DNA of 64,000 nucleotides, taken from NCBI GenBank assembly GCA_023374045.1, contig CM041780.1:172985339-173049338 (forward strand), written 5' to 3'. The notes under the pieces are model-generated. The model saw only the letters and a list, made by a program, of their open reading frames with translations, did no database searches and had not been told where the DNA came from. Origin of the DNA: Limonium bicolor. Taxonomy: Eukaryota > Streptophyta > Magnoliopsida > Caryophyllales > Plumbaginaceae. Of the stretch, positions 46,929-59,207 are shown in pieces (the stretch's first letter is position 1; each line of letters starts with the position of its first letter). A program made the position numbers and the translations under genes.

Positions 46929-47197
46929 TGTTGTTACCCTAAGAAAAATCGATTAGTATCAGTTTGTATATGTAGCTCTCCTATTCTGTTATTACTCTCT
47001 GTTATTAACGTTAATAAGTAGTTAGTTCCCTAGGTTATTAGTTCATCAGAGAGGTTATATTGCTATTTTATATATATGTAAATGCAGTTGTATCATATAC
47101 AATGAAAAATATACAGAAAAGATTTGTACTGATCGACTGCTATATACACTCTGATTGAGAGAGCGTTTACATCAATAGAAACATATTCATTCTTGAA
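46929..47197 (+). repeat. Probable 5' LTR of a second Ty1/copia element
   Basis: It starts TGTTGTTACCC and ends near TTCATTCTTGAAA, just before a degenerate primer site (47199). Its length of ~269 bp fits copia. The ends are uncertain because the partner LTR is not in the window. Confidence 0.5.
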
Positions 47198-47198
47198 A

Positions 47199-47210
47199 TG
47201 GAACAAGAGC
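47199..47210 (+). other. Degenerate iMet primer binding site
   Basis: TGGAACAAGAGC matches TGGTATCAGAGC at 9 of 12 positions and lies between the presumed LTR and the gag start. Confidence 0.55.
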
Positions 47211-47272
47211 CTACGATCGATCCTCACTATCTTCTTCCCTTTCCTTGATTCTTAATTGATTCTTCATCATCC

Positions 47273-47640
47273 ATGGCTGACAAAGAGTAAATAGTTGCGA
47301 CACAATCTGGAGCAAAATCATTGAGTGAAATCCCTTAAGGAGACCCGCTTTACCTTCATCCTAGTGATCAACCCGCAAATTCGATTGCACCAATTTGTAC
47401 GGGAGAAGGATTTGGATCGTGGAAAAGAAAAGTCACCGTGGCTCTCAAAGCGAAAATAAAATATGGAATTCTTGATAGAACCTACAAAGCTCCTGACCGC
47501 GACAACCCTCTCTATTTGGCTTGGGAAAAGAACAACCACATGATAATCTCATGGCTCTCACAATCGGTTGACAAAAACATAGTTGAGACAATAATATATT
47601 TCGACCTTGTAGCAGAGGCCTGGGATTCGTTATTTAAAAG
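47273..47640 (+). pseudogene. Copia gag N-terminus, cut by a solo LTR
   Basis: From the ATG at 47273 one frame gives MADKE, a TAA, then a second TAA before GDPLYLHPSDQPANSIAPIC, FGSWKRKVTVALKAK, LAWEKNNHMIISWLSQSV and LVAEAWDSLFK, the standard copia gag N-terminal domain. The frame is interrupted at 47640 by a solo LTR. After the target duplication it resumes at 49523-49553 with RYGQNNAAEIY. It is then cut again at 49554 by another LTR. The two early stops make it a pseudogene independent of the insertions. Confidence 0.88.
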
Positions 47641-47916
47641 TGATAAGTGTGAAATACATCTATGTTTAGGGCTATAATTCTTCCTATTTTCATAACAATT
47701 CTTGTCGTATTTCTTACTTATCGTATGTTTTTCCTTAGATTTATGTTTTGATATGAACTGATACATTTTATGTATCAAATGCAGTAAAAAGTCTTGGAAT
47801 CACATAGTTTACTTCACAAGCTTTCCAACGCAACAAACGGCGAGTGAAACGGAGCTAAAACGAAGAATCTAAGCCCAGTTGAAGATTGCAGAAAAATGAG
47901 GAAAAAATACACATGT

Positions 47917-48168
47917 CCGCGTAGCCCCACGCGGACGCAGATCCGGACAGGAAACAAGGAAGCACGTCCGCATAGCGGACTCAAACTCGGACACGTGTCC
48001 GTACACGGACTTAAACTTGGACATCACATGTCCGCGTAGCCCCCACACGGACAGAAACTCGGACACGTGTAAAGTCTCGCCAGGACATATGTGTCTGTAT
48101 ACGGACAGAAACGCGGACGTCACGTCCTGATGAGCCCTATCCGGACACAAATCCAGACACGTGTAAAT
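47917..48168. repeat. Dyad array with GTCCGCG/GCGGAC arms
   Basis: Repeated ACATGTCCGCGTAGCCCCAC, ACGCGGAC, CTCGGACACGTGTCCG-type units with C/G-rich palindromic cores lie upstream of the TATA box. Confidence 0.8.
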
Positions 48169-48323
48169 GACTGCGCCAAATTCAAGAATTCATGCATTGT
48201 AACTTTCGGCGCCATTTTCTTCATTTTCCTCTTCTCTTATCTACTGCACCTACAATTTATCCATCTACTACCACCGCCTACATTCTATCCCATCCACCCT
48301 TGTCTTCTTCCCTTCCTCTGCTC

Positions 48324-48330
48324 TATAAAA
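48324..48330 (+). promoter_or_regulatory. TATA box of the solo LTR
   Basis: TATAAAA in the context CTCTATAAAAACCC, downstream of the dyad array, as expected for an LTR promoter. Confidence 0.6.
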
Positions 48331-48521
48331 ACCCACGCTCCTTCAATCTTCTTCATCAATCCCTTCCTGAATCCAAATTCTCCAGTTTTCTTCTTTTCCT
48401 CTTTCTTCTCCTTCTAAACCCCTACAACCACACCATCGATCAAGTTCCACATCTTCAAACAAAGTTACGTTGTTATTTTCCAGATTTCTAGAGGAAGAAG
48501 ACGATCTGCACAAACCCAGGA

Positions 48522-48620
48522 TGTGTCCGGATTTGTGTCCGCGTTTGTGTCCGCACAGAGGCCACACGGACAGGAGTTGTCCGCGTTTGTGTCCGCGTGG
48601 CCCCATACGGACAGGACCAA
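48522..48620. repeat. Second GTCCGCG dyad cluster, downstream of TATA
   Basis: Units such as GTGTCCGCGTTTGTGTCCGC and GGCCACACGGACAGG repeat about four times. They share arms with the array at 47917-48168 and would lie in the transcribed part of the LTR. Confidence 0.75.
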
Positions 48621-50993
48621 CTTGTTCCTGTTTGTTCGTTATTCTTCGTTTTACCTGTTCATCAACGTTTTGAGGTCGGCATAATCACGGAGACGAGCCC
48701 GGAAGCGAAACAACTCTCCCCAAATAGAGTTCTTTCTTTCCTTTAACTTTAGTCTGTTTTAATGTCTATCTTATTATTGATCTTTGTTTTTATAATTATG
48801 TGTGATTAATAAACCTAGCCTCCCGGGTTGGGAAGCGAGCCTATTTTATATAATTGTGTTATGTAAACTTTCCACTATAATTTATCTAAGCAGTATTTTG
48901 ATTCTTGTCCTTAATGTGCTTTAATCTTCTTGTACAATTATTAAAGTGATATTTGTAGTTCTCTTGTTAAAATGCGTTGCTGAGACAAGGTTCTAGACAT
49001 AGGAAGTCAAAACGGGTTAAAGACTAGAAGCGTGTCTCGCTTATAGGTTAATCTGTCTCCAATAGGAATTGTTAATAATGCGATTGGTTGAATTGACTTG
49101 GGCATATTTTGCGGCTTGTTATTTCTGTTAGTCAGGGTTTGTTGTACAAGGACTGGTCAATGAACTAATTAAGATTCCTGAGTTTATTGCTAAAGTGATG
49201 AAAGTTTATATTGATATAGTTGGATAAAATAGATGAGCAGAACAACCCTGGATGCTTCTTTAAAAACAAAAGATTTACAATTTATATTTCTATTCTGTTT
49301 TGATTAATTGTTTTGATTATTGTCTTATAAGTTAGATTTTAATCATACTCTTTAAAAAAATGATAAAACCTGTTTACTAGAAGTCTCAGTCAATTTACTA
49401 CACTGTCAACTAACCACAGCGAGGTCCCCAAGAGTACGACAACCCCCAAATCCACTATTCCGCAAAACGATAGGTACACTGCCTAAGTTGTAGAAGTAGT
49501 CTCATATCTCTCCAACAAAAAGGTATGGGCAAAATAACGCAGCCGAGATTTATTGAAATACCCCTAACTTCTAAAAGTTAATTAAATGATCTATTAATGA
49601 TCTAAGAAGACTAATAATCATCTTAATACCATTGGAGTACAACCTAAGATCTCAACAAAGTAAAACATGCCTTAAGATCGGTAAAGCCAAAAATGTGCTT
49701 TTAGAAACCATAGGGATTGTATGACATCAATTAGGATCCAAAGTGGATTCTTAAGTAATATAATTAAGTAATGAACACAATAAAATCATTCTCAAAGGAA
49801 ACCAAGCTCAAAAACATGTTCAAACACAAATTATGCTTTAAAACTCCGTAAAGCACGTTTTTGAGAAAATTGACTTTCTAAGTGGGTTTTGAGTGGTGTT
49901 AGGGGCTGGATTACACCTTGTTATACTAATGTACTATAATGTACCATATTAGAAGGTCTAATTCAAATAATTTCAAAAAGGTCACAAATATGGTACTCAT
50001 TTGTGAATAGTAACTGAAATAGTACATTTTAAGTAATGGTGACTAAGCCAAGTGAAATACCCCGAACTTACTTATGGTGATTTAATAATTCTAATATGTT
50101 ATTTAAGGGCATAATAGTGCCTACAGTATATTGGTGAAGAGAATAAATCCAAAAGAAAAGACGAAACACTTAAAAAGCGTAAATTGTAAAAACGAGTGTT
50201 ACACAACCATAGGAAGTATGTGACCTCGGTTAGTTTATTATATGGATTCCTAAGGCTTATTAGTGCCTAATTAATATACGGAAATGATTCCCGAAGAAAA
50301 CGGATCCAAATAATGTGTTAAAACGCTAACAGAGCCTTAAATCACGTTTTTTGAGAAAACCCGAAAACGTGACCTTGAGTGGTCAAATGAACCCGTAAAA
50401 ATTATAGTTCATTTAATAACTATAATTAAGCATTAATGGAAGCTTTAGAACCAATAAAATCAAAGAAACGAGAAAAATCCAGAAAATAGGCCCGGTTAGT
50501 GAATAGTGCTAAAACCGGGTAAATTAACGAGTATTTTCTGTAAAAGACGAAAAACGCCAGCTTGTGTTTATTAATGAGGCCGGTTCTTACTAATGTAATC
50601 AGCCCCCTCTCACGTGACTAGCTAGCTAATAAAGAAGTCAAAAAGCAAAAGTGGAAAAAGGTACACAAAGTAGAAATACTCCCTCACCTCTCACTTTCTC
50701 TATTCTCTCTCCTTCCCTTTCTTCCTTCCCCACCGTGATCTCCCCTCCTCCCTTTTTTCCTGGCGATTTTGAAGCTTCTCCAACAGCCAACAATGGCTTC
50801 CTCCCATCTTTGCCTTGCCCATGCTTTGTTAAAGCTCCAAATGGAAAAATAAGTATATATTCTTCTTCCTCTCATCAAGCTCCATCTTTCTCTCTTTTCA
50901 AAATCCAAAAATGATGAACTTCATCTCCGCGGGTTTTGCCCATTTGAAGAGAAAATGGTACCTACTTGACGCTTGGAGTCTCCTCTTTCCATT

Positions 50994-51348
50994 AAGGTAA
51001 AAATTTCAAAGAAGAGAACTCCTTTTCTTCCACCTCTTAGTGTAACCAATTCCCCCCCCCCCCCCATTTTGAGCATCATTCCAACCTTCCAATGGTGGTG
51101 GGATCATCTTCTTGAATCAAGGGTTAATAACCACTCTTAAAAGACTCCAAAGGTAAACCCTAGATTTGGTGTTTTAAGCATTTCATTGAATTAGTATTAT
51201 TCCATTGGTTAGGATTTTAATTACACTTATTTTGTGTTCCTTGGACGATGGGAATGGAGTTTGGCAACTCCATTGCCCACTTGACCGAATTTGAGAAGAG
51301 GAAGAGCAAGAGGAGAATTGGAAAAGAACTTGGATAAACTTAAGGTAA
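50994..51348 (+). promoter_or_regulatory. Three AAGGTAA donor-like sites (solo LTR)
   Basis: Sites at 50994-51000, 51150-51156 and 51342-51348, offsets 941, 1097 and 1289 from the LTR start, matching the family pattern. Confidence 0.45.
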
Positions 51349-52180
51349 AAATTCCACCTTAATGCCATTGTGATTTCCATAGTATATGGGATGGGTTAAA
51401 TTAAATAATGAACCCAAAATAAGTAAGGCAATGTATTTGGTTGAGGTTGGAGAAAGTTTGTGAATTGATGTTTGGATTGAAGGCCTTAGAGCCAAGTAAT
51501 TTGAGTATGTGTATTGGTATTGTTGTTGAGGAAGTTTTGGTAAATTATGATTGCTTTGAGTGCTGGTAGGACCCTTGTATGAGTGTGGCTAGTTTAGGAT
51601 TGATTTTGGTGAGAATGGATGGATTTGGAAATATTAGATTTGTAGGCAAACTATGGCAAAATTTTAGTTGAAAATAAGCATTTTTAGATGACTTGGTGAA
51701 TGGGAGAACCAAGATGTGTGTTGGGTTGAGTAGAGGTGTTTGATAACCTGGAAATGGTAGATGGATGATGAATATGTGAGTGTGTAAAATCTGAAGCAAA
51801 TGGGTATTGTAAAGCATTAGAAAAATGAGAAATGGGTTAGTGTGCTTGACCTTGGTAATGGAGGATGGATTTGGGTATAGATCATGCATTTATCTAGGGA
51901 TGAATTGGAATGGTAAAACGGAGTTAGGACAATGTGCAAAGAGAAGTGTTGAAATGCACAAGGGTGCAAGATGCAAATGTGAGAATGAAAGTTTGTTGGA
52001 ATTGAGCAAGGATTTGGGTAAAGAATTTGAGTAATGATTTGAGGAGGTTTAGACCATGACTTGGAGAGTTTAGTGGTACTTAAACATGTAGGAAACATGT
52101 GGAAATGATTAGGAAAGGATTGGGTAAGAATTAAGGTGAATTTGGAGTTCAAAGTGAGTAATTAGAAGGAGTACTGGGCT

Positions 52181-52410
52181 GGACCGACCCTAGGACCGAC
52201 CTTGGTAAGGTCGGTCGGCCTGTAAATTGCAAATCTGGCGAATTCTAACTTAGACCGGCCTTGGTAAGGTCGGTCGGGCTTAAATTTTCAAATCGGGAAG
52301 TCTTCTGACATCGACCGACCTTCGGACCGACCTTGGTAAGGTCGGTCGGCCTGGAATTTTGTAAAACGGTAACTTACTGACTCCGACCGACCTTGCAAGA
52401 AAGGTCAGAC
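52181..52410. repeat. Dyad cassette with GACCGACC/GGTCGGTC arms
   Basis: Four units of the type GACCGACCTTGGTAAGGTCG, GGTCGG are spaced about 70 bp apart, the last degenerate. Offset ~2128 from the LTR start, the same place as the GGTCCGGG cassette of other copies, but with unrelated arm sequence. Confidence 0.9.
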
Positions 52411-53457
52411 AAAAAAAAATAAAATTAAAAAATTTATATTTGGCATTAGTAATAAGCCATTAGTAGGGTAATGATGGTAAGATAAATATGCCCTAAGAAC
52501 CTAAGATTAACGGGGTTAAACTACGGGACTATTAATTGTTACATAGCGTAGTACTTGTTATTAATGGAAACTCTTGGAATATTATCAGTGAATCAAGTGT
52601 GAACCAAGGAACGTGAGAACACACGGTAAAGCTAACCATGGTGAAAGGTATGATTTTCTCATGCCCCGTATGCTAACTGAGCTACGTTGATTTGTATGCT
52701 GGTGTGCTGGCTAATCTAGATAAAAGCATGAAAATGATTTATTGCATTTGATTGTATGTCTTGCTGTATGATGTATGAGCTAACCCTTCTTGAATGATTG
52801 CGTGGCCTAACTTAGTGCGTAGACCGACTCATAGATGAGTCTTATTGATTAGTGACTCGTAGGAAGAGTCATGTTGTGAATTAATGGAAACGTAGAAATG
52901 CACCAAAATTAAAGAACCAAGAAACGATAACGCAAACCTATGAACTCACTAGAATGTGAGAGAGCGTACGAGATTAGTAAACTTCCGATAACGGTTAGAG
53001 AACCAAAGCGATGCAGTCCACCAAACAATAAATAGTGGAAGTATATAAGTAACCTCTATTAGAGGAATTGATGATGGTGCAAGGCATGAATCATGAGAGT
53101 AGTAAAGAATGATAAGGGATCTCCAAACCCCTTTGAAAAATAGTCGACCCACATTGAGAGGAACCGACTAGTATACACAATGTCCCGAACATGAGAGTAA
53201 TCGATATGTTGGGGGAACCCTTAAATCTGAGATTACTAGACATTGGTAATTCCCTAAGCAAATAGAGGATATTGAGAAAGATACTTCTAGGCTAATCCAT
53301 GAGATTGTAAAATAACTCCAAGAGAAGAGTATTGGGGTTTGAGTAGTCCGGTAGAAACGGACGTTTGAGTATTTGAGGAGCTAAGCGTATATCTTCGCTT
53401 ATATTTGTAAGCTCGGTGGCAAGTCTTGTGTATGACTCTGCTCGGAGGCTGTAAGTA

Positions 53458-53690
53458 ATGAGTATTGAGGAAGAGTATGTACAAGTAAGTAATGAGTATT
53501 GAGTTATGAGTATGTACGAGTAAGTAAAAAGTATTGAGTAAGGAGTAAGTATGAGTAAGGTACTGAGTATTGAGTAAGAAGTAAGTACGAGGAAGGTACT
53601 GAGTATTGAGTAATGAGTAAGTACGAGTAAAGTAATGAGTATTGAGTAAGAAGTAAGTACTAGTAGAGTAATGAGTATCGAGCAATGCAT
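53458..53690 (+). repeat. 35-36 bp minisatellite, about six copies
   Basis: Units of the form GAGTAAGGTACTGAGTATTG followed by AGTAAGAAGTAAGTAC repeat head to tail with few changes. The long minus-strand frames here are artefacts of the repeat. The LTR at 57892 has a shorter, degenerate GAGTATTGAG region at about 61430-61510. Confidence 0.85.
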
Positions 53691-54036
53691 GAGTAATGTA
53701 ACGAGTAAGGTAATGAGTGAAGTAATGAATGGAGTATGAGTAAAGCAACAAGTAAGTAAGAACATGGTCGGTGTAAGCCTTATGAACCCGAGCAGGAGAA
53801 AGAGAGCATCCGATTAAACCGGATGAATGAATAACTAACATGAATGGTTGACCGACGAATTGTCTTCCCTAGTAAGTATTGAATTGTGTATATGTATGTA
53901 AGTATTGTTGCTTGTACTGTTGTAGTATTAGTATGTATGTATGCATGAAAATGAACTTCATGTATTTGACCAAAGTAGTCGGCGTACCCCGGTTAGCACG
54001 CGGGGTATGCAAATTTCATATGCAGCAATTTGCTGA

Positions 54037-54068
54037 GCCCCTAGGGGCACCGTTTTTATTTACAGGTA
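54037..54068 (+). promoter_or_regulatory. GCCCCTAGGGGC dyad and CAGGTAC site
   Basis: A perfect 12-bp palindrome, GCCCCTAGGGGC (54037-54048), then ACCGTTTTTATTTACAGGTAC (CAG at 54063-54065). It corresponds to 19580-19614 in the LARD-like LTR. Confidence 0.5.
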
Positions 54069-54342
54069 CTTTGAAGCTGACCACCGTTCGAGAGTGTAGG
54101 ACGGGGTTGCTGTATAAGCATGGGTAGTTGAGTTATAGGAACTGTATTTGTATTGTAATGCAAAATTGTAAACTCCATGTTGTATCGGTAGTTTGAGGAT
54201 TGTAGTAGGCTCGGTATAGTATTGAATTGGAGTTTGTATTTGGATTATGATTTGAGTATGGAATGAAAAGTAATGTATTGTGTAGAGTACTCGATATATT
54301 CAAGTCATCAGACCGATAGTATGTAGTATTGTAACTGGCCTT

Positions 54343-54364
54343 ATTAGTCACGTGGGTGACTAAC
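54343..54364 (+). other. Conserved LTR-end hairpin
   Basis: ATTAGTCAC...GTGACTAAC: the sixth stem pair is T-A where the 15916-type hairpin has C-G, so pairing is kept; the outermost pair is lost. Confidence 0.7.
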
Positions 54365-57300
54365 GGCATTGTACACCCGTCGTTGTGTATGTAATATCCT
54401 CTGTGAAGGTAAGTAATGGTAAAGTAATGACGGGATTAGCGGTAGGTGTGTTACACCAAGTCAAAGGTCAAGACTTGACCCATCTTTGACTACATGAGGG
54501 TGGAAGAATTAAGGGGATAAGAGTGCCACCTTGCACATCAGCCTAAATATCTTACCAATTTGGTGAATCATCATTTATTACTTATTTTTACACATTATCA
54601 TTACTTAAACCAAGAATCACCCTTTCTCTTCCGTCTTGTCCTATTCCCAGTTGAGAACACTGCCTTTTAAGATCTCGTAACCTGAGATCCTTAGACAATA
54701 ACAAGCCATTCCATACTTGGTATAAGGTAAGGCATTAAAACCTTGATTTAGCTCATTTTCGTCACTTTCCTTCAATCTATCTTTGAGCTAAACATCAAGC
54801 ACCTTCTATGGCTTTCTTCCAGTGATTCCATCTTGTGATTAAGGGGGTACCTTTTGGTTGAATGGGGATCAAGGACCAAGGATTGCTAAAACCATCTTTT
54901 AAGGTAACAACCTACCTTGAGTTTTATGCTCATTTAATCTTCAATTTCATGTAGAAGCAGTAGCTAGACCTTGTCCCTACTGGTGGCCAAATTCAAAGGG
55001 AATTTCCACTTCTTAAGACATTTTTGTCTAGGTAAATTCCAAGACTTTATACCTTGTTGTAATCAGAATTATTACCATGGTTTTATGGTGGTTTTAATTC
55101 TCTTTCATCTCTGGAAAATTAGGGCGAAAACAGCTTGTTAAACCCTTAGAATTTCAAGGTAAAAATCTAGCATAATAATGGTGAATATGTGTTCTTATGG
55201 TTGGTTCAGCTTTTAGAACCTAATCATATCTTATATTGCTGTTAGAAATCATCTAAGGAGCTTTCTAATTTGAGCTCCCTACTGCCGTGGCCAAATTGGA
55301 GCTTAAAAGCTCATTAATTCAAGGTATACCACCTTAATCCTATGTTATTGTATTTTATAAACTTATGCAAATTATTACTGAGAGTGGACTGTCATGGATG
55401 GTCAATTTTGACTTCAAAAATGACTAGGAAATGTCATAGAAACTTTGGAATAATTAATTAAGTGATTAATTAACATAATTGTCAAATTTAAACTTTATGT
55501 GGAAGTTTGGTAATTATTGAAGAAATGGGTGTGAGGGCCAGTAGTTTATAGCATTTTTTGAGACATTTAAAGCTAAGTTTATGTTATAAAGCTAAGTTGT
55601 AATAAGGCCATGTCATTAGGCCATTTTAATTTAAGTTAAATCTTATTTAATTTAATTGATGCACTTAGCATAAAGATTGAGGTCAAATCGGTTATTACTA
55701 GAAACATATGAAGTTGTGCACAATTATAGATGAAATTTGGGGTTTAAAATGAATTTAAATAAAAATTATAGCATTTTATAAAGTTTTGGGTCAAAATTGT
55801 AAATATTGAAAAGTTTGGGGTAATGGTTGTAATTACCGAGAAATTGGGAGTCAAAACTACTTAGAGGTCAAAATTTGACTATCTAGGAGACTTTGACCAA
55901 ATTTGAAGATTTATTGAATTAAATACTAGATTATAATAAGTTAGGTATTAAATTGTAAAAGATATAGAAAGATTGGAGTGGATTGGTAATTTCCGAGAAT
56001 ATTGGGTACAAAATAGATTTTAGAACAGACCTTGATTTATAAGGAATTTTTAAGAATTTATTTGGTTAAATATGGAGTTAGAATGAATTATATATGTATA
56101 ATATATAGTTTTTATGTTATCATTACATTTTCGATAACAAATGAGGTAGAAATGCAATAACCGAAAGTATGTAGGTTAGGAATGATATTTATAACCCTTT
56201 GGTATAGTTTGGTGATTTTTAGAATAATATAAAAGGTTTAAATAAGATATGTGTATATTATATAGTTTTAAGGACATTAGAAACTATATGTTATAAAAGG
56301 GGGTCATTTGGTAAATATGGAAAGTAAAAGGGCTTGAAATTAATTTAGAACAGATTTATGGTTCTGTTCAGCTGTTTAAAATATTTATAACTTATGTAAT
56401 AATTATATTAAGGTTTAAAATGAAATATAAGATATATGTTATAAGTGTAACAATGTAATAACATTTGGGGTTATTATGTAATTTTTGAAAGTATATGTGG
56501 AATTATTTAAAACCGACAGCTTATGGTATTGTTTGGTATTTTATGACATGATATTTGTATAGGTTATAAATTATATAATGATATAAATGTCATAATATAT
56601 GTTGTATTACTATAATGTAACATTATATAAATAATGTGGTGGTTTTGTAATGAAAGAGGATATATAGTGCTGTTCGGTAATATGAATATTTTGAAATGAA
56701 AATTTATAATATGGTTTGTAATGTTATAAGAGTTATAACATTCATAATATGGAAATATTCATTTAAGGAAGAATGAATATATTATAAAGAAATACCATAT
56801 AATAAATGGTCCCATAATTCATATATATAAATAAATATATGATATGGAGTGAATTATATAGTGTGGTTGAGTAACCATATGATATCACTTGTGGGATGAC
56901 ATAAGTGGAGAAATAAATATTAAGGAGAGATGTATAATATATGATCGAATATATATACATGCAATATAGTGTCAAGCTATATAATATACAAGTGTATAAA
57001 AATATACATGCGATAATGAATGTATAAGTTTATTTATATAATAAACGACAATCTTTACCATACATGTAAGAGAACGTTTACGTAAAACTAATCCCGAATT
57101 AAGCCGGAAACCCGAGAGACGTTATTAGCTAATAACGGAGAATGAACCGGGAGGGATTAGAGACGGTACGGGGTACCATATAGTATTGTTCTACATGAGA
57201 TGCTAATACGTAGTGTGATACGTATTATTAGATTGATAGAGGCATCTCGAGGAGCATCGGATTTAGCTTGATTCATACTCCACGGTCCTATATTCCCGGT

Positions 57301-58839
57301 GCGCGGTATGCTATTATGTGGCTTGATTTTCTCTAAGGATTTCCTCAGTTCAGACATTGTGTGAAAATCTGTGATAATATTGAATGTCTGCTTGCGTGAA
57401 TTAATATGCATGAATTGTATGTTAATGCCGCTTTATTATTATTACTGTTGTGCGATAACAGTACTGTTCGTATATATGAACATATTTATAAAACGAACTA
57501 GCAGCTATGATACTATCTTATATGTGTAATATAGGGAGCGTAAGAAATACGTTGTAGCATTAGGATAATAACATATATATATATATATTATCCGAGACTT
57601 ATATACGGAGCATTGGCCTTTTTAATGCCGCTCTCGTATCTAACACTGGATCCCAAGTTGATATACTTAGGATTGGACTAACGATCTTTGTCTGCTGTGT
57701 TAGGAAAATGGTAATGCGATGTGATGGTATAGATGAATAAAGGAAGAGGATGTGGCTCTTGGTGTGAATTGTGATCAACTAACGATACTAGGATGCCGTG
57801 TGGGTATCTGTAAGTATCAAGAGAAATTCCAACAGACTACAGATGGTTCGTCGGTCGGAGACTCTACCGCTGACGTGGCTACTGCCGTGGGTGACTAAAA
57901 TACCCCGAACATAATTAGGGTGATTAAATTACTCTAATATGATATTTGAGGGCCTAATAGTGCCTAAAGAATTTTGGTAAAGAAAATAAACCCAAAAGAA
58001 AAGAGAAAACGCTTAAAAAGCAAAAAATGCTAAAGTGAGCGTTATGTGACCGTAGGAGGAATACGACCTCGACAAGGGTCTTGGATGTATTTCCAAGGCT
58101 TAATAATGCCTAATTAATATACGGGAACAATTCCTGAAGAAAACGGACACATAAAATGAATTAAAAATGCTAATAAAGCTTTAGCGCACGTTTTTCGAGA
58201 AAACCCGAAAACGTGACTTGAGTAGTCAAATGAACCCATAAAAATTATAGTCACCAAATAAATATAATTAAACATTAATGGAATCTTAAGAACCATTAAA
58301 ATTAAAGAAACGAGAAAATTCTGGAAAACGGGTTCCGGTGAGTGAATAGTGTAAAAACTAGAACTTGTGGGGTGTTAGTGTAATAAAACCAAAATAACTT
58401 CCCCCATTTGTAAATAAAAATCAAAATTTTGTGTGTGTGGGCTGTGTGGGACGGATGACTAGCCTCCCCCTTCCTTAATTCATCTTATGCACAAAAGGAC
58501 AAAAAGGCATAAAGTAAAAAGCAAAATAATACCCCTCACTCTTCTCTCTCCTCCCATTTCCTTTCTTCCCCACTCTTTCCCCTCTCAGCCGATTCCTTTC
58601 CCCTCTCCCATGGCTGGAACGTTTTTGAAGAAAGCTCCAATGGCTTCCTCTCCTTCTCCTCATGCTCTAGCTACATCCATGCTCCAAATGTAAAATAAAT
58701 TACATATTTGAACTCCTCTCATCAAGCTCTGCACTTCTCTCTTTCAAAACCCAAAAATGATGAAGTTCATCTCCATGGGTATATCCCATTTGAAAAGAAA
58801 ACAACATATTCTTGAAGCTTGGAGTTCCCTCTTCCAACT

Positions 58840-59207
58840 AAGGTAAAAAGATTCATGAAAAACCTCATTTTCTTCCTTCTCTTTTGGTGGCCTATTTTCA
58901 CCCCTTGTAATGCCTTGTTTTTCTCTCTCTTTGGAGCATTATTTCAACCTTCCAATGGTGGTGGAACCATCTTCTTGATTCAAGGGTTAAAACCCCTCCT
59001 AAAACTTCAAAGGTAAGCCCTAGAATTTTATGTTTTAAGCCATTCTTTGAGTTAGAACTTCTTCTAAGGGTTAAGAAGTTTAATTATGTTAATTTTGTGT
59101 CCCTTGGGTGTTGGGATGGAGTTTTGCAACTCCATTGGCCACTTGACCGTAATTGAGGAAGAGGAGAGGAGAAGACTTGAAAAGAGGGACTTGTGAAATT
59201 AAGGTAA
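58840..59207 (+). promoter_or_regulatory. Three AAGGTAA donor-like sites (copy C)
   Basis: Sites at 58840-58846, 59010-59016 and 59201-59207, offsets 948, 1118 and 1309 from the LTR start. Confidence 0.45.

Larger units (their letters stand above)
47641..49517 (+). mobile_element. Solo LTR of Athila/Tat-like type (1877 bp)
   Basis: It starts TGATAAGTGTGAAATAC, the same opening as the Athila LTR at 4972/12606, and ends TCTCCAACA. A perfect AAAAG duplication flanks it (47636-47640 and 49518-49522), and copia gag continues on both sides. It contains a TATAAAA box at 48324 and GTCCGCG/CGCGGAC dyads on both sides of it. No primer site or internal region follows. Confidence 0.92.
50053..54455 (+). 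mobile_element. Solo LTR of the TGAAATACCCC family (4403 bp)
   Basis: TGAAATACCCCGAAC to GTGTTACA with a perfect CCAAG duplication (50048-50052 and 54456-54460). It has the family plan: three AAGGTAA sites (50994, 51150, 51342), a dyad cassette (52181-52410), GAGTAAG minisatellite (53458-53690), GCCCCTAGGGGC with CAGGTAC (54037-54068) and the terminal hairpin (54343-54364). No primer site follows. A 14-C run lies at 51052-51065. Confidence 0.93.
49554..57891 (+). mobile_element. AT-rich long LTR, interrupted by a solo LTR
   Basis: It starts TGAAATACCCCTAAC after TTTAT, in copia gag. The parts are 49554-50052 and 54461-57891 (about 3.9 kb together). It has AAGGTA-type sites (54726, 54901, 55158, 55323) and a very AT-rich stretch (about 55600-57050) like the LTR at 31242-36089. 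Its end is not seen: another element starts at 57892. Whether it is a solo LTR or a full element cannot be told from the window. Confidence 0.75.

Noticed and set aside
53287..53841. 184-codon minus-strand frame rich in Tyr, Leu and Thr
   Set aside because: It is produced by the 35-36 bp minisatellite; the repeat period being near a multiple of three keeps several frames open.
57157..57411. 84-codon minus-strand frame near the end of the AT-rich LTR
   Set aside because: No domain, no homologous open frame recognised in the related LTR at 31242-36089; treated as chance.
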